Assembly: GCA_038049695.1 (NCBI GenBank)
Contig: CP142453.1
Span: 14,574,001 to 14,638,000 of the forward strand
Direction: 5' to 3'
Source of the DNA: Cinnamomum chago
Taxonomy: Eukaryota > Streptophyta > Magnoliopsida > Laurales > Lauraceae
DNA length: 64,000 nt
Shown: one piece after another, positions 34,837 to 46,300 of the stretch
Numbering within the stretch: position 1 is the first letter of the stretch
How the letters are laid out: each line of letters starts with the position of its first letter
The notes under the pieces: model-generated
Database searches by the model: none
Seen by the model: only the letters and a program-made list of their open reading frames with translations
Told to the model about the DNA's origin: nothing
Translations under genes and position numbers: made by a program

Positions 34837-36396
34837 TATATATTAAAGAAAGGGGGGAGGTGGGCTGAGGGGTGCTACTTCATCCCTAAAAGTCTTTCTG
34901 GGCTGCGAGGGGTGCCACATCATCCCTAAAAAGTATCTATTTTAAAAAAGGGCTACTCTTTCTCTCCTAAAACCTCTCTCATAAGAGATTTTTATGAAAG
35001 TTTGAATTTGAGTCATATTTCTTGTCATTATCCAAATTATAAGCAAATCTTTACAGTCGGTTTGTTTTCTTTTTCTTAGATCTTCAATCATCAACAGTTT
35101 GTTTTCTTTTCCTTAGTTCCTCAATCATCAATGGGTCCCATATTAAATATGTTTTGTGGGCCCTACCGATGATTGAAATCCAAATTATTGCTCATTTACT
35201 TTCCTTTCAGTTTTTTTTTCCTTAAATGAATTGATCCAGTAGTGGGCACTGGTTCGTATTAAATATATTTCAAGATTGGACTCCATTATTGGATGAAATC
35301 CCAATGGCCTTCTCTTAACTCCTTTTTTCTAAGAGTGGACCCCACTAATGGAGGGAGGTAAGCCTATTGGCCGTTGTCTGGTTTCTTAATGGATGTAAAT
35401 CAATTAGTGGGCCCTGCACATTTAACTTATTTCTGCAGTTGGACCCACTAATGGATTATGCATAGATATTAGTTATCTAGGTCAATATGGATTATGGATT
35501 ATTCTCTCTCAACACCATCTATCTTTCATCCTCTCAAGATTGTCATCTTTTTATTTTAATATTTAGGGCCCACCTTTCAACAATTCACACTGATAATTTT
35601 TTCATTAAAAATATCATTTTCTTTTAGTTTCCAAATAGAGCTCTACTCTATTAAGAGATTGTCACACGTAAACGAAAATCAGACCCGACCTTCTGGTAGA
35701 CCACTTCATGGATGGGCTTGTGATAAAAATGTTTAAAGGTTGGAGTTTTTTTAATTGAATCTTATAGGCATCATTTTCTGATTTGATTATATAGACAAAT
35801 GACCCTAAGTTTGCCCTACCATAATTACACTTTCGTGGGCCCACATGGACCCATAATTAAGAGATATATACATTGATTCAAGGTGGGCCAATTATTACTG
35901 GGATCAAACAACACTAACCTGTTGTTTTAAAGTCTCATAATTTATGAATTTTAAAGTTAAGATGTTTATACATTTTTTTTTTTAGTTTAGAGCTAAAATC
36001 TGGTTTGATATATTCTAAAAGAGGAGAGCTCACACAAGCTGCAGTCCAGCTTATTACAAGCTAGAGCCTCATAAGCACCGTTGGGCCTCACCTGGGCCTC
36101 ACAGGCTCCAGCTTGTAATAAGCTTAGCTGCAGCCTGTGTGAGCTCTCCTCATTCTAAAATGGTATCGGTGCTACTTCAAGGGGTAGTGGAGAAGAAATT
36201 TGTGTGGAGGGATTGAAATGACCATTGGCCTATGTGAAGATAACACTTGTATTTATGATTGAAGATGTGTTGATTGTTTTTATATAAATATGTATGAATA
36301 TATTCTTATATGTTTATAATTAATTTTGATATTTTATAAATTAAAAATGTAATATCTTATTTTTTGCACTGGGCTAAGCATGGGGCGTTGTTGCTA

Positions 36397-36397
<1 letters not shown>
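34837..36397 (+). mobile_element. Helitron B (non-autonomous), joined to Helitron A
   Basis: It begins at the base after CTAG of Helitron A with TATATATTAAAG and ends GGGCTAAGCATGGGGCG, spacer, CTAG at 36394-36397. It matches Helitron A along most of its length. It carries an extra block of about 240 bp (about 35687-35925) and a 131-bp MITE (36021-36151). No transposase is encoded. Confidence 0.75.
36021..36151. mobile_element. MULE-type foldback MITE with 9-bp target duplication
   Basis: The 131-bp insert starts GAGGAGAGCTCACAC and ends GTGTGAGCTCTCCTC, with the inverted pairing continuing inward (CAGCTTATTACAAGCT against AGCTTGTAATAAGCTT). It is flanked by perfect ATTCTAAAA duplications (36012-36020 and 36152-36160). 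A 9-bp duplication is the hallmark of Mutator-like elements. Helitron A has the same site once with no insert. Confidence 0.92.
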
Positions 36398-36444
<47 letters not shown>

Positions 36445-38132
36445 GCAAACTGGTAGGAGAGCTGTGAGGGGTGTCACGTCAGCACCCATAATTTCTCTTT
36501 TCAAAAAAATACTTATAAAACCACACAGAGCTTTGGGCTTAATGTGGGCCACTACTCCCTAACAAGTCTCCTCCCTTAAAATCTCAACCGAAACAAATCT
36601 CTTCAAATCCCCTCCCTTAATTCTAGAAATAGTTATAATCTTAAATCTAGATCACACACCTCCTTGGATTTGTTCTCCCTAAAATCTCGACCACTCACAT
36701 TTTAAAGTGAACCTTATGTCATTTTCCTTACAAGATTAGAATCAACTCCATTTAATAGAGGTCTAATGGGCCCCGCTTTCATGGTTTTGGCCGTCAAAGA
36801 GAATGGGTAGGACTAAATTATCATTATCTGAGAATAGATCAATCATCCAACTTTGGATCCTCTCAAAGCAATCGGTTTAAACTAAAAGATATCATCCACT
36901 TCCATCTTCTAAAATCTCTCCTCTATAGTTATAATATCCACCTAACATTCCCTATTTCTATAAAGATAACATAAAATTTAAATTCAAGAAGATTTGAATA
37001 CCAACTAATTTGGACGATAGTTTGGAGCATCCAAGTCTCTATAATTCAAAACCCATTATGTCTATCGTCCCTAACATCTTCATTTTGGTTTGCAAGTTAT
37101 TCAAATATCTACTTCCTCCATTTCCATTTGTGTGCTGGGTTCGAAACTGCTCTACTGATTTCAATCTTCATTTGGTTTGCAATTTTTTAGTGTGTGCAGT
37201 ATGTAACGGGGAACTTAAATATGTACATCAAATGTATGTTAGATGAAGAAAATCTGTTGTTAGTATGCAATCCTATATTAAATTGTTGACTATGCATCAA
37301 CTATACAACAGATGATTAATATTAATGTGTTTTGGAATCTAAGAAGCTACTTTTGCAGAGAAGACATTTGATGGAGTTTCTGTATCAGTCAACCTCATGG
37401 GATGAGGTTATATGATAATGCATGTTCTTATTGAATAGTTTCCATTCTGACTTGACGTTAAGTGGATAGAGATTCACACATCTTGTAGATCAGGATTTCA
37501 AGTCCAAAATGGTGCAGGTAATCGTTTTTGGGTGGTTTATAGCCATATGCAGTAACCTCTTTAAAAATGATTGAGTTGAATCAGAAAAATCATTAATTCA
37601 ATTTGAATCAAGATTGTAGCAGAACCATTTGAGTAAAATCTACATACCACACTAGAAACTCCAATGGGGCCTTCTTTGACTATAATCATTTCTGAATAAA
37701 ATATAGTGTACAATGGTAAAAATTAATTTTATTAATTTGTGCATTCTAGCATTATCATGGTTTCCTATTTTTTTTTTTTTCAACATGGTCTTATTTGAAA
37801 ATATTGTGATGGCCTAAGAAGAAAAAACGAAACTGCAAAAATATGTAACTTTTAAGCATCCATTTCTCATAACTATGATTGCTCAATCAGCGAATTCTAT
37901 ATTAGCAATGGTGGTTAGATGTGATTAGAGTGGCATCCCATACAAAGGTTCAAGCAGCGCATGAAACACTAAACCAAAGTTAATGGATCATGCATGTTAT
38001 TTGAGTCATTTTAGAACTATATTTGTATGTTTCTTGTGGTATGAAGATTAGATAGTCATTTATTTTATTTTCAGTAGTCTTTATCTTTTTCCTAGCAAAG
38101 CATTTTTAGATAATTTTTCAATATAAATCTTA

Positions 38133-38910
38133 GGGACATTTACTTCAAAAATCACATTAAATAAGGTAATTACAACTAAGGACCCTAAATTTTTATAATG
38201 ACGGCCAAGGACTTCCAGCCCAAAATCCAATATTTCATTCCATTTTTGCCCTTGGTTAGTTGATGTCAACATAACACTACAAAAAAAAAAAAGAAGAAAA
38301 AAATGTTCTTCACACCCAAATCAACAACAACAATAGAATAAAAGAAAGAGAGGAAGGAGATTAACACCCTACCCCTTTTTTCTCAATCACAGTAAGAGAG
38401 ATTGCTCGATGTCAACAAAATCTTAAACAACGGAAAACTCAATTTTTGTTGATGCTAATTGGGTGTTTTTGTTGATGTCAACACAATTTTATATTGATCT
38501 TAACGAATCTTCTGTCGACGTCAACAAATTTACAGGGTCACTTATGCTGTTGACTGTGCATTTTTATTGACCTCAACACAATTCTATGTTGATGTCGATG
38601 AATCTTCTATCGACGTCAACAAAATCCCAGTCACTGACTGTGATAACTGGGCATTTTTGTTGATGTCAACACAACTTTATGTAAGGATGTTGAAGAATGT
38701 TTTGTTGATGTCAACAAATATTACTCATAACAGAATGGGGAACTGATTATGTTGACATCACCAAAAAAAGGGCAAAATAAGAAAAAAAAAAAAGAAAAAA
38801 GAAAAAAAAAAGAGATGATTTGGGCTGGAGGTCCTTGGCCGTCATTATAAAAGTTTAGGGTCATCAACCGTGGGTACCCTATTTAAGAGGATTTTTGTGG
38901 TAAATGTCCC
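38133..38910. mobile_element. MULE-type element with TIRs of about 95 bp
   Basis: The left end starts GGGACATTTACTTCAAAAAT and runs through ACCCTAAATTTTTATAATGA to ACGGCCAAGGACTTCCAGCC. The right end is its complement, ending AAATGTCCC. Flanks TAAATCTTA and TAAATCATA form a 9-bp duplication with one change. The interior has several copies of TTGATGTCAAC-type palindromes and poly-A tracts, and no transposase. Confidence 0.85.
38410..38765. repeat. degenerate repeats built on TTGATGTCAAC
   Basis: The partial palindrome TTGATGTCAAC or CGACGTCAAC recurs about every 30-60 bp inside the MULE-type element, together with GCATTTTTGTTGA and GAATCTTCTATCGACGTC segments. At least three units of roughly 110 bp can be traced (near 38463, 38558 and 38650). 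Confidence 0.6.
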
Positions 38911-39241
38911 TAAATCATATAATTATTTCATTTTTAAATTTGGGAGATTTATATGTTGCTTTTGTGAGGCACCTCTTTCTACAAAGACAACGGGGGATCA
39001 ATGCCTTTTTCTACAAGTGTTTCTGATATGCTTCTAAGATTTATAGATAACTTATAACCTATTTCACATGAATATAAATTTATTTTCCCACAAAGATGAC
39101 CAGGGATCAATGGTCATTTATCATATGTATTTCATTTTTACTAATACTCTTCATTTCTATAAAATAATTTCATTTTGTAATTTTATTTTTTATATATTCT
39201 CATTTTTTGTGCGCGGGCTAAGCACAGGCCTTTGTTGCTAG

Positions 39242-40304
39242 TATAAACCTATGTGTAACATGTTACACCAAGATGGGCCTTTATAATACAAGGATGCCCA
39301 TTTGACTATTGGGGCGAATAGTCCAATGGAGATGTTCCTCCTACCAAAATTGAACTGACATTGCTTGCCACCAGAACTGACATGTGGGTTCTCTCCATGT
39401 GAAATTCAAGCCATCCATATCATACTCTTCCCTGTAAAGGCATTCCTGTAGAGGCCTCCCTTTCATCACCTTGTACTTCCTTGAATAGTAGTGAACTAGA
39501 TATTTTTGGATCATGGGAGCAAATCAATGGTTTTCATTTCCTAGAGAAAACCATTTGCAGTTTCCAGAAACACATCCCAGAGAAGTAGAGAACCATCCCA
39601 GACTCATCCCAGAGAAGTTGAGAACCATTTGCTGCAGTCTCATATACAAGGGGTTGAAACGCATTCCATCACTCTAAACAATAGAAACTGAAACCATAAA
39701 AAATGAAGACATGAGTTTCCATTTTCCCCACAAAATGAAATCACTGTGGATGTAAAACTTCCATGGAAGACTATAAAAAACATGCCCTTTAGAGAAACAG
39801 AATTTCCAATTTCCTCTGTTTTTCCATTAGTGCAAAACTTCTTTTAAACTTAGCATGACTGTGAAAATGGCAGTGAAGATGTTAAATCGTTGAATCTGTT
39901 GCTTGAACTTACTGCAAATGAGAAATCCCAGTCCATGCATGAGAAAAGGGGGTAGACAAACAAGGAGAGAAACAAAGAGCCAACCAACTCTTTTTTTTTT
40001 TTTTTTTTTTCATTCATTTTCTAAGCTTTTCCAACACAATTTAATTTATCTTTTCAACCCTGAAAAGTTTCTATAATCTAGGATGGATACAGGTGAATAA
40101 AATCTAAACTGCTCTGTTGGGTAGTTTGAACCACATGGAGGATATTTTTGGGAGGAGGGACTAGACTATTTCTAAGTAATGGGTAAAATCATCATGGGCC
40201 CACCTAATGAATGGCCCAGGCCTTGACACATTTTAGACAGAATTTCAATACTTTTGGCTTCTACCTTATTTTCTGCTCCTCTTTAGGGAACAAGTCTTGC
40301 AGAA
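39242..40304. other. 3' flank/3' UTR region of the bromodomain gene
   Basis: The side nearest 40305 should hold the 3' UTR of the minus-strand gene. A T-run of 22 lies near 39989-40010. No further gene is seen. Confidence 0.4.
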
Positions 40305-43300
40305 TTATAGCTGAAGGGCCAGATCAGGGTGTGTATCAAACAGCATTCGAGTACTCAGCTCCCCCTGAAGGCTATGGCCCACATTCCTCTCAGAGTCATC
40401 CACAAACACAGTCTCTGAAACATGCGCTGGGGGCAATTCCAGCCTGGAAATCCCATTCTGGCCCCATGAATTCGTCCCACCAAGCCTTGCCTGCAAGTAT
40501 GACATGTCAAGGACGGTCTGCGGGCCCCATAACTCAGGCCGGCCCCATGGAGAGCACTGATCCATCTGAGATGAGTCATTCCTGCCGCTCAGATCTGGCG
40601 CCTCCACTGCAGCTTGATCCTTTCCATCTAAGGTATGGACACGGGGGTTGTGAATGGAGTCAGCAGCTTGGCCAGAGCCAGAGGGCTTCATGGCTTGAAA
40701 AGGCGAAAAGGACGATGCTGCAGCTTGATTCTCTATGTTAGAAGTATGTAAACCAGAGATATGTATGGGGTTGGCAGCTTCACCTGAGTTGGAGGCCTTC
40801 ATGGCTTGGAAAGGCCAGGAGTGCAATACCACGGCTTGATTCTTTTCATTAGAAGTTGGGAAGCCAGAGTTAAACATGGATTTGACACCTTGGTCTGAGC
40901 CAGAGGCCTTCATGGCATGGAAAGGCCAAGAGGGTGATGACGCAATTCGATTCTCTCCATCAGAAGTTTGGAAGCGGGATTTATTCATGGAGTTGGAAGT
41001 TTGACCTGAGCCAGAGGCCTTCATGGCTTGGAAAGGGCAAGAGGGAGATGCCCCAGCTTGATTCTCTTCATCAGAAGTTGGGAAGCAGGAATCATGCATG
41101 GAATTGGCAGCTTGGCCTGAGCTGGAGGACTTCAAGGATCGGAAAGGCCTAGAGTGTGATACCGCAGCTTGTTTATCCTCGTCAGAAGTTGGGAAGCTGG
41201 AGTTATGCATGGAGTTGGCAGCTTGGCCTGAACCAGAAGCCTTCATGGAATGGAAAGGCCAAGAGTGCGATACTGCTGCTTGATTCTCGTCATCAGAAGT
41301 TGGAACGCTGGGGTTCTGCATGGAGTTGGCAACTTGACCTGCGCCAGAGGCCTTCACGAAATGGAAAGGCCATGAGGGAGATAACACGCCTTGATTCTCT
41401 TCATTAGAAGTTGGGAAGGAGTTACGCATTGAGTTGGCAGATTGGCTTGTGCCAGACGCCTTCATGGCATGGAAAGGCCAGGAGGATGATGCCGCAACTT
41501 GATTATCTTCGTCAGATGCCTGAAAGCGGGAGTTATGCATAGATATGGCAGATTGGCTTGAACCAGATGCATTCATGACTTGAAAAGGCTGAGGAGGCGG
41601 TGTGACCACACTGTTGTTATTTTTTAACATGATTTCAAGCAGCCTTGATTGAGAAAACTCCGCAGTCAAATCACCTGACTGAGTCAGGTTACCAGGCAAT
41701 CCGGAACCGGGCATAGTTGCCAGGAACTCATTCCTGGAGTCCCGATTGAAAGCAGCCGGAATACCCGAACTCCCAAAACCGGAGGGCAAATATGAACAAG
41801 ATGGGATATCGGAACCTTGATTCTGATGGAACATTTCTCCTGTAGCAGTGCTCAAAATATCATTCCTGTTGGCGGTGTCAACATTGGCATTCGGATGATA
41901 GGATTTACTGCCTACATTAATCCTGGATGCAGGAAAAATGACAACATTGTTAGAAGGAACAGGTGTTGGCTGTACTGGAAGCTTTGCCGGAGTCTGAAAA
42001 TTCTGACCAGGAGTCTCTGGTGGCAGTGCTGGAGTCCCGAAATTCCATCCTGGAGCCTGGAGGTCCCACCCCGAGTTATGAGATTTCTCTAACTTCCGTT
42101 GAGCCACCATTTGAGCTGTCGGCCCCAAGTCCTTGACAAACTGTTGCAAACTTGCTGTATAGCTACTACTGTCCAGATTCGCCTGCAGAACCAAGAGGTT
42201 GTAATCATAAACCAATCACTGTCACCCTCAAAAGAGGATATATAAAACTGCTTATAAAGACAAAAATTAGACGACAAACAACAAGGTGTATGCACACCTA
42301 GGAAAATGGGAAATTGTTCTAGAGGGTAATTTTAATGAGAGCTACACTCAGGTCAGGTTTCCATGATTAGGGCCTTTTTTTTTAATCAGATAGAAAAACA
42401 AAGATGGATAGAAGAGGGAATCAATAGTGGCTGACAGTGGACCAGCCCCAGAGAACGTGGGATTTTTTTTTTTTTTTTTTCTGTTTAGTCAACAGGAGGT
42501 AGTGTTGAGGGAATGGAATATTTTCATCTCTTCAATTTCTTTTCTTTTCTTTTTTTTGGGCCAAGATTTTCCACATTTCCTATTCTCGAGTTTTATTCCC
42601 AATACCAAATAGGCCCTAACAAAAACATGGATATCCAGATTCCAGGATGACATGTGCAGATGGTAAAGCATATTACGAAATAAACTGAAAAACGAAGTTT
42701 CGCATAAGTATTGATGGAATCAATGTGGAGGAAGATGGTAGGAAAAAGAGGTCTGAAAGAGAAATATTTTAAACTGGGAGAACACATTTAATAGAAGAAC
42801 ACTAATTAAAATGTTGTACTTGCAAGCACAAATATGCAATGGCAACAAAATTGAGGTGTTATTCAAATAGTATGGTTATCTTGCATCTGTTTGGTATATA
42901 CCTAAATTTGTGAAAATTAGAAATTTATTTTGATATAAAATGATACACGGTCATCAGTAAGATCAAAAGCTCAATCAAGTACTTGGAAAATTTAGAAATT
43001 TATAATGATATAAAATGATATTGGTCATCAGTAAGATTGAAAGCTCAATCAAGTACTCAGAAAACTCCCAAGTAGAATCTGTTATACAACTGGGTTAATG
43101 AGAAACTAGCATGTGACACCCACTTCGCTGCTGCTAAGGCTAATAAAAAGGTCTTATGTCCTACTAGCATGATTTACAAATAGATTTGATCCTCGTAGCA
43201 ATATACAACTGTGGTTTTCATAACATCGGATAACTTTATTTATACAAAAGACAGATTTTATTTTGTAAAAAAATGATTTATTCAACTATGGACCCATCAT

Positions 43301-46300
43301 TGATTTTTCTTTTTTCTCCCTTCTTTTTGTCTCAGTGACTAAATATGTTCCAAAAGCTAACTGTAGGTTACATTCACTTTTATCCATGTTTGCTTACAAC
43401 CACATGTGCCACTCGTAAGAAGAAGGTGCCAAGTAATAAACATCAACCGATTACAGCATGTAAAGAAGAAACATGCATTATCAGAGTGCATTGCCAAAAA
43501 AACATCAACCAACTTCGGCTTGTTAAGAAGAAACATGCATTATCAGAATGCACAATGCCAAATAACGAACTGCAAAAGTCAATATGTGAAAATAAATAAA
43601 TAAACAAATAAAAGTCAAAAGCCATGCAAATTAAGTTCTAACAATGATGTTAGTAACAATCCCAGAGAACGTCATAAATAGCAGTATATAAAGAATGTTT
43701 TTAGAGAAAATAAGACTTACGTAGGAAAGCTGCCTTGGGCTATCAGCAAGTGTTGAAACTAGTGACTCATTGGAGCTCAGGAAATCAGCCCAGGGTCTGT
43801 AGGAACGTCGTTCTTCTTCAACAACGTTAGACTTTCTACCATCTCTAAACCCTGTTGAGAAGAACAATATTCTAAAGGAGTTAGTGACTTAGCTCCTTAT
43901 CGTATAGACTTCAAAACTATGGCATCTGGATACTTCAAAACGGTCAATGTGTCCTTATCTAATACTTCAATTTTATGTGATCAGTTAGTGGTGTGTCCTT
44001 GCTCTATGTGGGCATCACTGAAGTAATCAATAATATTTAACATACTGTAAAACCTGGAGTGACTGCATGTCGGCTTGGATGGACATCAGAATTGGAACCA
44101 CGTAAAATAGACCAATCTTGATTTCGGGAACCATCTGTCCATCCATCCTGCAAAATGATAATAAAAGGGTGCAGTGGATGGTCCACTTGCAAAAGTAACC
44201 CTAAAAATGACAATGAAATTGAAAGAGCAAGTCCTCTTTCCATGACATTCTCTAGGTGGTATGACAGATCACGCTATTTCTGCTTGTGCTGCACACCATA
44301 AAACCAAACACCCTAAAACTTTAAGGAAAATAAGAATGATTAAAGGAAAAGGGAAAGCAGATTTTTAAATCAAAGCACGTGTACAATCTCAAACAATTCC
44401 ATGGTCCACTGTGACTCAACCTATCAATGGTCTAAAACCTGGCATTCCCTTGACATACCAAATTAGCTTGATGAATTCCACGCTTGAATAAAACTTTTGG
44501 TTAGTGGATTAAAAATTAAAAAGGATAAAGACAACAGTAGAAGAAAAAGGAGCAAAAAAAAAAAAAAAAGACTTGACAAGTATTTCAGTATTCTCAGCTG
44601 GGAAGTCTTCCATAAAAATTATGGGTGTAAATGAGACAAGCTGATCCAAGTTTAAACTAGTTTGAGATTGGCTTAAACGCTAAACAAGCCAGCTTGAAAG
44701 AAGCCAAGCTTACCTCAAAACCAAGCTATCTCAACTCATTTTGACAACACTAAACTGACCTCGAGCTTGACTTGACAATGTATATCAAGTTCGAGTAAAC
44801 CCAAGTCAAGCTCCAATATTTACATATTGTTTTGGATTTTAGAGGGATGGGTCCACAAAGGTCAAATAAGGCCGTTACCAAGGTCGTACAGGTTCGTTGG
44901 CAGGATATGATCATTTCTCATTTTCCTATATCCCATTAAATAATTTTGTTATTAAAAAAGGAACAGTTCTAAAAACTTAAATCTAATGTATTATGCCTTA
45001 AATATACTATGTCTATACCATATCAAGTTGAACCCTTTAACAAGAAGAGCTCGTGTCAAGTGAAGTAGGACCGAGCTTGAGATTTACTCATGAGACAACT
45101 GAGTTGAGTTCAATCTCAAGCTCAATCAAGCTGAGCCGAGGACTTCTTACCTTGAGATTGGCTCATGAGACAACAAGCCTTGCTCAAATTCAAGCCCAAG
45201 AAGTCGAGCCAATCAAGCTCTTGGCTCGTTAATAGCCCTTTTGAAGAAGAATTGTGTAATGATGGGAATTTTGGTCAGGTTGAGCTGAGCATTGCGTACA
45301 CAGGGTGCATCTTTCAGCAATCCAGACAGTTCAACATATCCTTCACAGAACAAACCTAGCTATCTGCCAAGTGAATATTTTAAGGAATTGATGCTAAGAT
45401 CTCCCATATGGGAACTCTTCACAGCATCAGCCAACAACTGCATGGTCCACTACATGAACCAAGTTTAAATTGCTGAAATTAGGCAACATCCCTGCAGAAT
45501 GCTCATTTAAGTGAAAATGTAGGTACTCTTGGCTGAGACTTGAATCATTTCTCCTCAAATCTCACATCTCTATGAGACTTTGATAACTGTCAGAAAACCA
45601 GATATAAAATTGGACTCTCCATAACATCACTCTAAAGGTTGCAGCAAAGAAAACAAAATGACACGGATTTCAGGTCCAAGTTGATTTCAGTACCGAAAAG
45701 GTCTTCACTAGTTCTTCGGTTCTCAACAAGAGCAGTCGAACCACTGGCCATAGGGCGTTCATGGAGGTTTCTTTTAAGACCCAAATGAACCTGTGATGGC
45801 CTTTGTCTATCAATTGATGTAATATGGCTGGTCAGATTGATTGATTTCACACTGGTTGCAGGCTTAGGGTGTGAATCTGAGTTTCCAGCATCTGCCTGGC
45901 CAGTTTCATCCACATGGCTTTTCATTGCCTTGTTCAAGTAATGCCGGCGTCTCGTGCTTGAGAACTCTGATTCGAAGTTTTCTGGATCAGTTCTTAGAGC
46001 AAGAAAAGCCTTCTTCGCCAGTTCTTGGATAGAACGAGCCTGGAAAAAGCCAGCAATCAGTCAATGAAGAATCTAAAGATTGTGTTCATGATACCTTAGC
46101 CTTTAAATATAAGAAAAAAGTAAAATTTAAAAATTTTACTTCACACTCAGAAGTAAGAACTTACCTGTCGGTAAAAGACTGTACTTGGGGAATTGAAAAG
46201 CATAGCATTGCTGCATATCAAGAGAACGTCATTCTGCGACTCGGGAATTCAAGAAAAATACAATAATCAGTTGACAATCCAAACACTTAAACCTAATGCA

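Larger units (their letters stand above)
36398..39241 (+). mobile_element. Helitron C (non-autonomous), third in series
   Basis: After a (TA)n run at 36397-36440 the element starts ATTAAAGCAAACTGG and AGCTGTGAGGGGTGTCAC, matching the start of Helitron A. It ends GCGCGGGCTAAGCACAGGCC, spacer, CTAG at 39238-39241. The interior is largely unlike A and B and holds a nested MULE-type element at 38133-38910. No coding sequence of the Rep/helicase type was seen. Confidence 0.65.

Noticed and set aside
36021-36151. MicroRNA precursor
   Set aside because: The foldback is explained by a MITE with a 9-bp duplication, and no known miRNA sequence lies in it.
37010-37246. Captured gene fragment in Helitron C
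   Set aside because: The 78-aa frame has no recognisable domain or splice structure, and nothing shows gene capture.
40211-40741. 176-aa open frame on the + strand
   Set aside because: It lies antisense to exon 10 of the bromodomain gene. Its openness follows from the composition of the repeat-coding exon, and it resembles no family.
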